From NCBI GenBank assembly GCA_947383275.1, contig CANDCW010000068.1, forward strand, positions 1-13,569: 13,569 nt of DNA, written 5' to 3'. Source of the stretch: an uncultured Bacillota bacterium. GTDB taxonomy: Bacteria > Bacillota > Clostridia > Oscillospirales > Oscillospiraceae. The notes beneath the pieces were generated by a model. It saw only the letters and a list, made by a program, of their open reading frames with translations. It was not told the DNA's origin and searched no databases. The position numbers and the translations under genes are program-made. Of the stretch, positions 7,335 to 13,569 are shown one piece after another (the stretch's first letter is position 1; each line of letters starts with the position of its first letter).

Positions 7335-9578
7335 TTACAAATCCAGCCTGGTGACCCCGGGGGCTCCGGCCAACGCCTCGCCCTCCCGCTTTTGGCAGGT
7401 GAACAGAAGCAGCTGCTGCTCCCCGGACAGCTCCCACAGCAGCTCCAGGGCCGACTCCAGACGGGCGTCGTCGAAAGAGGCCAGGGCGTCGTCCAGCAGA
7501 ATGGGGGGCCTTTCAGGCAGGCACAACCGGCACACAGCCAGCCGAAGGGCCAGATAGAGCTGGTCCGCCGTCCCCCGGGACAGGTACAGCGAGCTGCGGG
7601 GCAGCACGTCCCCGCCGGCCCGGACAAGGCCCTCCAGCTCCCGGGTAAAGGAGACCGCCGGATATTTATCCCCGGTGAGGCGGGCCATATACTGTCCGGT
7701 CAGCCGGTTCAACTCTGGGGAAAACCGCTCCTGAAGCTGGGCGTTGGCCTGGGTGAGGGCGTCCATGGCGGTGGCCAGGGCGTCGTATTCCAGCCTGCGG
7801 CGGGCCAGGGCGTCCTCCAGCTCCTCCGCCTGGGCGGCCAGGGCGGCGGGGTCGCCCATGGCCTGGAGCGTGCCCCGGGCCTGGTTGAGCTGGGCGCTTA
7901 TCTGCTCCAGCCGCTCCGCCGTCCGGGCCAGGGCCCGGTCCGTCTCCTGGGGGCCCAGATCAGAGATGGGCAGCTCCGGGACCTCCCCCGCCGGTTCCCC
8001 CGCTCCCTGGGCGGTCAGGTCGTCCAGCCGGCGGCGGCGCACCTCCGCCCGGTCACGGGCCAGGGCCAGGTCGTGCTCGATGTTCAGAGCCCGGGACAAC
8101 GCCGCCGAGCAGCCAAACAGGTCCTTCGCCTCCGGGGCGAAGGTGTGGACGAAGTCCAGCAGCTGCTCCCTGGTGGCCTCCCGCTTTTCCTCCCGTTCCT
8201 TGACGGCGTTTTGGATGACTTCAACCTCGTGGGCGGCTTTATCTGCCGCCTGACAGCGCTCTTTATAGGCCAGGGCCAGGGCGGTGAGCTCCTCCGGGGT
8301 CTGGACGCCGTACGGCTCCAAAATTTGAGTGGTTTCTTTTTTTATCTTACTGACCCGCCTTTTTTGCAGGCAAGCCAGGATAAGATTAAATGCGAACACG
8401 CCCACGGCCAGGAAGGAGATAAAGTTCATTCCATGTCTCACGAAAAGAGGAATTGCCAGCAGGACCAACCATGCCAGGCCTACAGCGATAAACACAGGAC
8501 AGGTGCGCTGGTATTTCCGGGCCTTTTCTTGTGTCGCCTGCCAAGCGGCGCATTCAGCCATAGCCTTAGCCACCGCCTCGTCGCCGGACATACCGGCAAA
8601 GTGCTCGTCCTTAACAGCCTCCCTCGCCTTGGCCGCGGACGCCTCCGCCTCCTCCAGGGCGGCGGAGCCCTGCTTGATCTCCTCATCCAGCACCTTGAGG
8701 TACTGCAGTTCCCCCTGGGCCTGTTTCAGCTCCTCCCGGCCGGGGACGGGGTGGCCGGACCACTCCTCCTCCAGATTCGTCAGCTGTTCCCGGGCGGCGC
8801 GGTACTCCTCCGCCGCCTGGGTGTAGCGGTCAGACAGCTTCTTTTGCGCCAGGGCCCGGTGGGCGGCGGCCTGGAGGGCCAGGCCCTCCCGCTCCTTTTC
8901 CAGAATGGACTGCTCCCCCTCCAACCGGGCGGCCAGAGCGGAAGTCTCCGCCAGCTGGTCCAGGGATTCCCGCACCCGGGCCAGCTCCCCCTCCAGCTTG
9001 GGGATCTCCCCCACGCTCTTGTTGACCTGTCGCCGGTTTTTCCAGGCCCTTAGCCGCTCCATGGCCTGGGAAAAGGACACGTCCTCCTCCCCCGAGGTGG
9101 CCAGGGCGGCGATGCGCCGTTCCAGCTCCGGGGCGGTGGTGACGGGCAGCTGGCTGTCCCCCAGGAAGGCGGAGCGGGCAAACATCTCCGCCCCCACCCC
9201 GGTGAGCAGCTCGCCGCAGTTGGAGGCGGTGAGGCCCGGGACCGGCTCCTGGGTGCCGGCATAGACGGCGGAGAAGGAGCCGAAGGGGGTGTTCCCCCGG
9301 GGGCCCCGGCGGATGGTGATATCCCGGCCCTCATACTCCAGGGTGATCTCCCCCTCCATAGGGGCTCCGGACCAGGGCTGGTAGCGGTTTTTGTCCGCCA
9401 GGTAGCCCCGTTTGTCTCGGTCCCGGGTGTCGATGCCATAGAGCATGGTCCGCCAGAAAGCGGCCCAGGTGGACTTGCCCCCCTCGTTGGGGGCGTGGAT
9501 CAGGGTGAGGCCGGGGCCGGGTTCCAGCCGGGCCCTGTCCAGCCTGCCAAAGGTGGCGGTCATGGATTTAATCTTCAC
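7335..9578 (-). CDS. YhaN-like SbcC/Rad50/SMC-type ATPase with mid-protein membrane hairpin
   Basis: This 747 aa ABC-type ATPase is the predicted partner of the SbcD/Mre11-like protein encoded just upstream. Walker A is at residues 29-37 (APNEGGKST). Coiled-coil-forming, Glu/Ala/Arg-rich arms follow at about 165-355 and 405-620. The tip of the coil lacks a CxxC zinc hook and instead holds two hydrophobic helices (about 360-380 and 384-404) joined by RHGMN. The C-terminal head has the ABC signature LSRGTADQ (666-673), Walker B ILLDD (693-697) and D-loop SFDD. The switch position usually His reads Gln729 (FTCQ). The start is GTG, sharing GTGA with the stop of the upstream gene. It is shorter than B. 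subtilis YhaN (about 960 aa). The segment encoding the membrane hairpin is visibly more AT-rich than the rest. A role in DNA repair or end processing is inferred from the family. Confidence 0.87.
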   Translation of the reverse strand: MKIKSMTATFGRLDRARLEPGPGLTLIHAPNEGGKSTWAAFWRTMLYGIDTRDRDKRGYLADKNRYQPWSGAPMEGEITLEYEGRDITIRRGPRGNTPFGSFSAVYAGTQEPVPGLTASNCGELLTGVGAEMFARSAFLGDSQLPVTTAPELERRIAALATSGEEDVSFSQAMERLRAWKNRRQVNKSVGEIPKLEGELARVRESLDQLAETSALAARLEGEQSILEKEREGLALQAAAHRALAQKKLSDRYTQAAEEYRAAREQLTNLEEEWSGHPVPGREELKQAQGELQYLKVLDEEIKQGSAALEEAEASAAKAREAVKDEHFAGMSGDEAVAKAMAECAAWQATQEKARKYQRTCPVFIAVGLAWLVLLAIPLFVRHGMNFISFLAVGVFAFNLILACLQKRRVSKIKKETTQILEPYGVQTPEELTALALAYKERCQAADKAAHEVEVIQNAVKEREEKREATREQLLDFVHTFAPEAKDLFGCSAALSRALNIEHDLALARDRAEVRRRRLDDLTAQGAGEPAGEVPELPISDLGPQETDRALARTAERLEQISAQLNQARGTLQAMGDPAALAAQAEELEDALARRRLEYDALATAMDALTQANAQLQERFSPELNRLTGQYMARLTGDKYPAVSFTRELEGLVRAGGDVLPRSSLYLSRGTADQLYLALRLAVCRLCLPERPPILLDDALASFDDARLESALELLWELSGEQQLLLFTCQKREGEALAGAPGVTRLDL

Positions 9579-10648
9579 GCCTCTTCCCCTCCCTCCAAGG
9601 CGGCAAGGCCGTAGCGCGCGGCCAGCTGGTACACGGCGTTGTCCGGCTCAGCCCGGCATTTTTCCCACATGGCGCGCAGGAACAGGCCGGTGAGGGCGTC
9701 CTCCTCCCGCCGGGCCCACAGGTTTTGGGGCAGGCGGGTGCGGTCCAGGAGGGTCAGGCTGTAGAACTCCGGGGACAGCGCCCGTTCCAGGGCGGACAGG
9801 TCGGGGGCTTTCCCCTCCCCGGTGAGGATAACGCGGCAAATAAGGCCGGACCGGTCCTGCGGCAGCGCGGACCGGATGGCGGACAGGATGTCTACCCCCA
9901 GGGTAATGTCCACCGTGACGATCTCGTACCGGCGCCGCGCCAGGGGGATGAATTGGGCGTTCACCCGGCCCGGCTCGGCCTCCAGGTAGAGCACCCCTTT
10001 CTCCCCCAGCTCGTCAAAGCCCCGGCCCTCAGGGCAGCCGGGGTAGGCCCAGTAGGTGCGCCCTTCCTTCTGCAATCCGCTTCCCTGGTGGACGTGGCCC
10101 AGGGCCAGGTAGTCCAGCCCGCTGGCGGCGATGTCCGCAGGGGTGATGGGTCCGTAGCTGTTCCCCGCCCCAACGCAGCCATGGAGGCAGGCCAGGTGCA
10201 GCTTTCCGTCTTCCGGGACGGTTAAGCCGTCCAGGGGGCAGGTGTCGGAGTGGGAGTCCGTAAACGCCCGGCCCCACAGGGTGCAGCCCGGCAGGTCCAC
10301 CTGTTCCAGGGCGCCGGAGGTAAAAATATGTACATTTTCCGGCCAATCCAGGGTGGCCCAGATGGACCGGCGGCTGTAGAAGTCGTGGTTGCCTGGGGCG
10401 ATGAACACCGGGCAGGGGATGGCCCCCAGGGCCAGGGCCAGGGCCTGGGCCGTCTCCCGGAAGACCCGCTCTGAGTCCAGCAGATCCCCCGCCAGCAGGA
10501 CCAGGTCGGCCTGCTTTTCCCGGGCCAGGCCGGCTAGGCGGTCCGCCAGCTCCCGCTGTTCCCCCCGGCGCTGGACGGCGCGCTCCGGGTCCAGTCCGGC
10601 AAAGGGGCTGTCCAGATGAAAGTCGGCTCCGTGGATGATTTTCAGCAT
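9575..10648 (-). CDS. SbcD/Mre11-like metallophosphoesterase (YhaO type)
   Basis: This 357 aa dimetal phosphoesterase is a predicted DNA nuclease subunit. The calcineurin-type motifs are complete: Asp9 and His11 in GADFHLDSP, Asp55 in AGDLLD, Asn87-His88 in PGNHD, His156 in LACLHG, and His185/His187 in GHVH. A C-terminal extension (about 235-357) with mixed beta/alpha character would bind the partner ATPase, as in Mre11 and SbcD. The ATG lies 3 bases after the ymdB stop, with GAGGAG inside the end of ymdB as ribosome-binding site. The 3' end overlaps the YhaN-like gene by 4 bases (GTGA). These junctions indicate a single transcript with coupled translation. B. subtilis carries an equivalent yhaO-yhaN pair. 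Exonuclease activity on DNA is inferred from the family, not shown. Confidence 0.9.
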   Translation of the reverse strand: MLKIIHGADFHLDSPFAGLDPERAVQRRGEQRELADRLAGLAREKQADLVLLAGDLLDSERVFRETAQALALALGAIPCPVFIAPGNHDFYSRRSIWATLDWPENVHIFTSGALEQVDLPGCTLWGRAFTDSHSDTCPLDGLTVPEDGKLHLACLHGCVGAGNSYGPITPADIAASGLDYLALGHVHQGSGLQKEGRTYWAYPGCPEGRGFDELGEKGVLYLEAEPGRVNAQFIPLARRRYEIVTVDITLGVDILSAIRSALPQDRSGLICRVILTGEGKAPDLSALERALSPEFYSLTLLDRTRLPQNLWARREEDALTGLFLRAMWEKCRAEPDNAVYQLAARYGLAALEGGEEA

Positions 10649-10651
10649 GGC

Positions 10652-11428
10652 TTACTCCTCAATATCCGCCCGGCGGACGGATACGCACGTTTTGGTATCG
10701 GTATCGATGGCAAAAAGGCAGGCGTTGATTTTGCAGTTGCCCTCCGCCTCCTCGTACCGCCGGGGCAGCCCCCCCAGAAAGAGGTTCAGGGAGTTCTCCG
10801 GCTTGATGCCCAGCACGGAATTGACGGGCCCGGTCATCCCCAGGTCGGTGACGAAGCCGGTGCCCTTGGGCAGTACCCGGCAGTCCGCTGTGGGGACGTG
10901 GGTGTGGGTTCCCCACACGGCGGACGCCCGGCCGTCCAGATGCCAGCCCATGGCCCCCTTCTCGCTGGTCGTCTCAGCGTGGAAGTCCACCAGCAGCAGG
11001 TCGTAGCCTCCGCGGTTGACAAAGTAGTTGGCCGACTTGAAGGGGCTGTCCAGATTGGAGTTCAGGTTTACCCGGCCCATCAGGTTCAGTACCGCCAGGC
11101 GCAGCCCCTGGCAGCCGTAAACGCCCATCCCCCGGCCGGGCACCCGCCCAGCGTAATTGGCGGGGCGGAGGATGCGCTCTTCCTTATCCAGAAACGCCCC
11201 GATCTGGATGCGGTTCCAGGTGTGGTTGCCCAGGGTGATAACGTCTGTCCCGGCTTCCAGGATCCGCCTGGCCTGGGCGGGGGTGATGCCCACGCCGGAG
11301 GCGTTCTCGCCATTGACCACAACAAAATGGGCCCCCGTCTCCTCCCGCAGCCCGGGGAGCCGCCGGCACAGGATATCCTGCCCGCCCTCGCCTACCACGT
11401 CGCCTACTGCTAACACGTTTAATTGCAT
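10652..11428 (-). CDS. ymdB: YmdB family metallophosphoesterase (TIGR00282; 2',3'-cyclic nucleotide phosphodiesterase)
   Basis: This 258 aa protein is close to the usual length of about 264 for the family. It has the YmdB-type dimetal site: Asp9 in AVGDVVGEGG, Glu/Asn in VVNGENASG, the GNHTWN motif, the DFHAETTSEK segment, and GTHTHVPT followed by GFVTDLGMTGP. In B. subtilis YmdB hydrolyses 2',3'-cAMP and affects biofilm and sporulation decisions; it may link to RNA turnover. The start was placed at 11428, because AAGGAGGC lies 6 bases upstream and the alternative start at 11482 would fall inside the promoter. It is first in an operon with the YhaO/YhaN-like genes. In many Firmicutes it sits beside rny (RNase Y), but no rny is in this window. 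Confidence 0.93.
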   Translation of the reverse strand: MQLNVLAVGDVVGEGGQDILCRRLPGLREETGAHFVVVNGENASGVGITPAQARRILEAGTDVITLGNHTWNRIQIGAFLDKEERILRPANYAGRVPGRGMGVYGCQGLRLAVLNLMGRVNLNSNLDSPFKSANYFVNRGGYDLLLVDFHAETTSEKGAMGWHLDGRASAVWGTHTHVPTADCRVLPKGTGFVTDLGMTGPVNSVLGIKPENSLNLFLGGLPRRYEEAEGNCKINACLFAIDTDTKTCVSVRRADIEE

Positions 11429-11434
11429 GACTGC

Positions 11435-11442
11435 GCCTCCTT
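11435..11442 (-). promoter_or_regulatory. Ribosome-binding site fixing the ymdB start
   Basis: Minus-strand AAGGAGGC lies 6 bases before the ATG at 11428. It rules out the longer in-frame start at 11482, which lies upstream of the -10 element. Confidence 0.85.
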
Positions 11443-11453
11443 TTGTTCCCTCT

Positions 11454-11482
11454 ATTATAATGGATCGTAGAGGAAAAGGCAA
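11454..11482 (-). promoter_or_regulatory. Promoter of the ymdB-yhaO-yhaN-like operon
   Basis: The minus-strand -35 TTGCCT (11477-11482) and perfect -10 TATAAT (11454-11459) are separated by 17 bp. The start of transcription would be near 11447, giving a leader of only about 20 nt that holds the ribosome-binding site. It lies just past the terminator of the acyltransferase gene. Confidence 0.78.
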
Positions 11483-11484
11483 CT

Positions 11485-11516
11485 GAAAACACAGCTGGGT
11501 GCGCGTTTACCCAGCT
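11485..11516 (-). terminator. Intrinsic terminator overlapping the acyltransferase stop codon
   Basis: On the minus strand an 8-bp stem (AGCTGGGT / ACCCAGCT, 11509-11516 and 11493-11500) with an 8-base loop is followed by GTGTTTTC. The TAA stop (11507-11509) lies within the hairpin, and the ymdB -35 element begins a few bases downstream. This is a compact gene boundary. Confidence 0.7.
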
Positions 11517-12529
11517 TCCCGGCTTTTTCCCCCATAACCCGGCAAAAGACCGCGCAGAACGCCCACAATCTGGTGGAGCAGCAGGGCCAGGGCGATGTTG
11601 GCGGCATAGGACAGCAAATAGTACAGCCGATTGCTGGGGCCGAAGGAGGCAAAACGGCGCAGCAGCTCCGTCTCAGAGAACAGGCTGACATTAAGCAGGT
11701 AAATCTCCAGGCTGTGGGCACCCAGCAGGCGGAAAAACCTCCGAAGCCAGCCCAAGGGCAGGCGGTGGAAGCACCAGCCGGCGGCCAGGCACATGGGCAC
11801 GGTGGTAAACAGGAACAGATAGCACAGCGGGTGGTAGTCGGCGTAGGGGCCCCTCCCCCGGAGCAGGAGGTAGGCCGCGCCAATCCCCAGCCAGGCGCAC
11901 CAGAAGAGGCAGTCCCGAAAGCCCAGCCGCCGGTCCTCCAGCACGTAAAAGCCCATGAGCAGGCCCAGGAAGAAAATGGGAATGCGGAAAGCCACGTCCA
12001 TGGCGTACCAGAAGCCGTCTACCATCAGCACCCGGCCCGCCAGCAGGCCGAGCAGGATGGCCAGACCGGTAAACGCCTCCCTGTGCCGGCTGCGGCGCAG
12101 GCGGCGGAAACAGGCCGGGGTGACGGCGTAGAAGCTCATGGAGCCCGCCACATACCAGTTGAAGGCCCCCACATTCCGCATCCAGTAGTAGAGCAGCGAG
12201 GCGTTCCAGATCAGGGCGCTCCAGGGCGCGCCCCGGGTTAAGATCAGGAAAACCGTGTACGGCACCATGACCAGATAGTAGGCGGGCAGCACCCGGCCCG
12301 CCCGCCGGGCCATAAATTGCGAGTAGCTCTGCTCCCGCCGGGACAGGGACATGGCCAGCCCCATGGAGGACAGCAGGATAAAGATATCCACCCCGCCGAA
12401 GCCCGCCGCCCGGACCCATTCCAAAATGGGGTGGCCCATATCCAGGTCGAAGGAGTGGAACAGCATCACCCAGAGAATGGCGATCCCCATCAGCTCCGTG
12501 CGGTATTTGCTTAAAAGGCTGTAGCTCAT
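11507..12529 (-). CDS. Acyltransferase family 3 membrane protein (OafA/YrhL-like)
   Basis: This 340 aa polytopic membrane protein has about ten predicted hydrophobic helices, spaced as in acyltransferase-3 proteins that O-acylate cell-surface polysaccharides or other glycans. The N-terminal signature is present in a variant form, YRTELMGIAILWVMLFHS. His25 matches the conserved catalytic-region histidine, but the arginine of the usual R-x10-H pattern is replaced by Met14, with Arg10 nearby. FGGVDIFILLSSMGLAMSL (about 44-62) fits the next conserved block, where most relatives have Phe-Ser-Gly. It has its own promoter, an AAAGGAG ribosome-binding site 6-7 bases before the ATG, and its own terminator, so it is a single-gene unit between pnp and ymdB. 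There is no fused SGNH domain. The substrate and acyl group cannot be told from sequence. Confidence 0.88.
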   Translation of the reverse strand: MSYSLLSKYRTELMGIAILWVMLFHSFDLDMGHPILEWVRAAGFGGVDIFILLSSMGLAMSLSRREQSYSQFMARRAGRVLPAYYLVMVPYTVFLILTRGAPWSALIWNASLLYYWMRNVGAFNWYVAGSMSFYAVTPACFRRLRRSRHREAFTGLAILLGLLAGRVLMVDGFWYAMDVAFRIPIFFLGLLMGFYVLEDRRLGFRDCLFWCAWLGIGAAYLLLRGRGPYADYHPLCYLFLFTTVPMCLAAGWCFHRLPLGWLRRFFRLLGAHSLEIYLLNVSLFSETELLRRFASFGPSNRLYYLLSYAANIALALLLHQIVGVLRGLLPGYGGKSREAG

Positions 12530-12562
12530 AGCACGCTCCTTTTCTTGTTTTGATCGAACCTA

Positions 12563-12588
12563 ATTTTAGTATTTATAGGAACTAAAAT
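12563..12588. repeat. Inverted repeat spanning the acyltransferase promoter (possible operator)
   Basis: ATTTTAGT (12563-12570) and ACTAAAAT (12581-12588) are perfect inverted copies separated by 10 bp. One arm covers the -10 element and the other reaches into the -35 element. A dimeric repressor bound here would block RNA polymerase, so it is a plausible operator. It has no T tract and sits at a promoter, so it is unlikely to be a terminator. Confidence 0.5.
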
Positions 12589-12591
12589 CAA
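12563..12591 (-). promoter_or_regulatory. Promoter of the acyltransferase gene
   Basis: The minus-strand -35 TTGATT (12586-12591) and -10 TAAAAT (12563-12568) are 17 bp apart within the only AT-rich stretch between pnp and the acyltransferase gene. Both elements fall inside an 8-bp inverted repeat listed separately. The leader would be about 27 nt. Confidence 0.65.
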
Positions 12592-12661
12592 TGCCATTGC
12601 CGAAAATATGTTAAAATTTAAGAAGGAGAATTATGGAATGAGCCTGGCAGATGACACAAAT

Positions 12662-12689
12662 GAAAAAGCGGGACGGCGCGCCGTCCCGC
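12662..12689 (-). terminator. Intrinsic terminator of pnp
   Basis: A 22-bp perfect palindrome (GCGGGACGGCG / CGCCGTCCCGC, 12668-12689) lies 11 bases past the pnp stop. On the minus strand it is followed by TTTTTCATTT. The T tract exists only in this direction, which assigns it to pnp. Confidence 0.88.
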
Positions 12690-12700
12690 ATAAAGCAACG

Positions 12701-13569
12701 TTATTTAATGGGTTCGCCGGCCTCTTTGCGGGCCTTAATTTCCCGGAGGGCGTCCTTATAGGACAGGTTGACGCGGCCCTTCTCGTCGATTTCGGTGACC
12801 TTGACCCAGATCATGTCGCCGATGTTGACCACGTCCTCCACCTTCTCCACCCGGCGCTCGGCCAGCTTGGAGATGTGGACCATGCCGTCCTTGCCGGGGG
12901 CCAGCTCCACGAAGGCGCCGAACTGGAGGATGCGCACCACCTTGCCGTAGTACAGCTCGCCCACCTGGGGGACGAACACGATGGTCTCGATCATCTTCTT
13001 GGCGGCGTCGCAGGAGGCGGCGTCGGGGGAGGCGATGTGGATGGTGCCGTCGTCCTCGATGTCAACCTGGGCGCCGGAGTCGGCGGTAATCTTCTGAATG
13101 ACGGAGCCGCCCTTGCCGATGACTTCTCGGATCTTGTCGGGGTCGATCTTCATGGTAATCATCTTGGGAGCCCACTTGCACACCTCGGGGCGGGGGGAGG
13201 AAATGCAGGGCAGCATGACCTCGTCTAAAATGGCGAAGCGCGCGTCCCGGGTGATGTCCAAGGCCTCTTTGATAATCTCATGGGTGAGGCCGTCGTTTTT
13301 CAGGTCCATCTGGATGGCGGTAATGCCGGACTTGGTGCCGGCCACCTTAAAGTCCATCTCGCCGTGGAAGTCCTCCACGCCCTGGATGTCGATGAAGGTG
13401 GTGAAGCCGCCGTTGTCGTCCTGAATCAGGCCGCAGGAGATGCCGGCCACCGGGGCCTTGATGGGCACGCCGGCGTCCATAAGGGCCAGGGTGGAGCCAC
13501 AGATGGAGCCCTGGGAGGTGGAGCCGTTGGAGGAGAGCACCTCGGAGACCACGCGGATGGCGTAGGGGA
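12701..13569 (-). CDS. pnp: Polyribonucleotide nucleotidyltransferase (PNPase), C-terminal part
   Basis: PNPase is the phosphorolytic 3'-5' exoribonuclease of mRNA decay. The frame is open to the window edge (PYAIRVVSEVL at the visible N-terminus), so about 288 C-terminal residues of a protein usually near 700 aa are present. Visible in order are: the second RNase PH-like core, with the metal/catalytic pair Asp and Asp in EDFHGEMDFKVAGT (equivalent to E. coli Asp486 and Asp492); a KH domain with the GKGG loop (REVIGKGGSVIQ); and an S1 RNA-binding domain (GKVVRILQFGAFVELAPGKD through GRVNLSYKD). The protein ends shortly after S1, without a long acidic tail. It is followed by a strong terminator, and the next gene is independently transcribed. 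All visible key residues are intact. Confidence 0.97.
   Translation of the reverse strand, partial: PYAIRVVSEVLSSNGSTSQGSICGSTLALMDAGVPIKAPVAGISCGLIQDDNGGFTTFIDIQGVEDFHGEMDFKVAGTKSGITAIQMDLKNDGLTHEIIKEALDITRDARFAILDEVMLPCISSPRPEVCKWAPKMITMKIDPDKIREVIGKGGSVIQKITADSGAQVDIEDDGTIHIASPDAASCDAAKKMIETIVFVPQVGELYYGKVVRILQFGAFVELAPGKDGMVHISKLAERRVEKVEDVVNIGDMIWVKVTEIDEKGRVNLSYKDALREIKARKEAGEPIK

Noticed and set aside
7287..9053. Long plus-strand open frame (588 aa) antisense to the YhaN-like ATPase gene
   Set aside because: Its composition is Gln/Gly/Leu-rich with no motif. The minus strand carries Walker A, ABC signature and Walker B in order.
11429..11482. N-terminal extension of YmdB from the start at 11482
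   Set aside because: It covers the -10 TATAAT element and adds residues not found in the family, which begins at MxxxVLxxGD.
12608..13228. Plus-strand open frame (206 aa) antisense to pnp
   Set aside because: Almost all of it is the complement of highly conserved PNPase KH and S1 domains. Only its first codons lie outside, and the protein is low-complexity Asp/His/Leu/Gly.
1..13569. CRISPR array, tRNA, insertion sequence or phage genes
   Set aside because: No regularly spaced direct repeats, cloverleaf, transposase motifs or terminal inverted repeats were seen in the window.

Overview
The window is GC-rich bacterial chromosome. It is most likely from a high-GC member of the Clostridia (Oscillospiraceae-like gut Firmicutes). 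That placement rests on strong AAGGAGG ribosome-binding sites, a reversed-domain GH3 beta-glucosidase beside a sugar ABC transporter, a copper-amine-oxidase-N 'stalk' domain on a secreted enzyme, and a YmdB / YhaO-like / YhaN-like gene set. It is an inference from gene content, not a computed assignment. Nothing in the window looks like a phage, insertion sequence, CRISPR array, tRNA or rRNA.

Layout. Positions 1-3830 (+ strand) hold a carbohydrate-uptake and hydrolysis operon: the end of a MalF/UgpA-type permease, a MalG/UgpE-type permease overlapping it by one base, an intrinsic terminator, then a cytoplasmic GH3 glycosidase whose ribosome-binding site lies directly against the terminator. 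Positions 3811-4246 (- strand) carry a frameshifted, 5'-truncated gene remnant that converges on the GH3 gene. Positions 4300-6444 (-) encode a secreted, stalk-domain PHB-depolymerase/feruloyl-esterase-like hydrolase with its own promoter and terminator. Positions 6654-7262 (-) encode type I signal peptidase, with a near-consensus promoter. Positions 7335-11428 (-) hold a tight three-gene operon: ymdB (2',3'-cyclic nucleotide phosphodiesterase family), an SbcD/Mre11-like metallophosphoesterase (YhaO type), and an SbcC/Rad50/SMC-like ATPase (YhaN type) with two membrane helices at the tip of its coiled coil. Positions 11507-12529 (-) encode an integral-membrane acyltransferase-3 protein whose promoter lies inside an inverted repeat. 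Positions 12701-13569 (-) are the C-terminal part of polynucleotide phosphorylase (pnp), ending in a perfect-palindrome terminator.

How the genes work together. The permeases and GH3 enzyme form an import-then-cleave route for a glycoside or oligosaccharide; the substrate-binding protein and any ATPase would lie upstream, outside the window. The YhaO/YhaN-like pair should form a nuclease-ATPase complex of the Mre11-Rad50 type, apparently tethered to the membrane. Its co-transcription with ymdB puts two different dimetal phosphoesterases in one transcript. The secreted esterase is a predicted Sec substrate, so it would be processed by a signal peptidase such as the one encoded next to it.

The best candidates for something under-described are the membrane-anchored Mre11/Rad50-like pair with ymdB, and the tandem hydrolase architecture of the secreted esterase, whose first hydrolase-like domain has lost its serine. 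No strong evidence for a wholly new system was seen.
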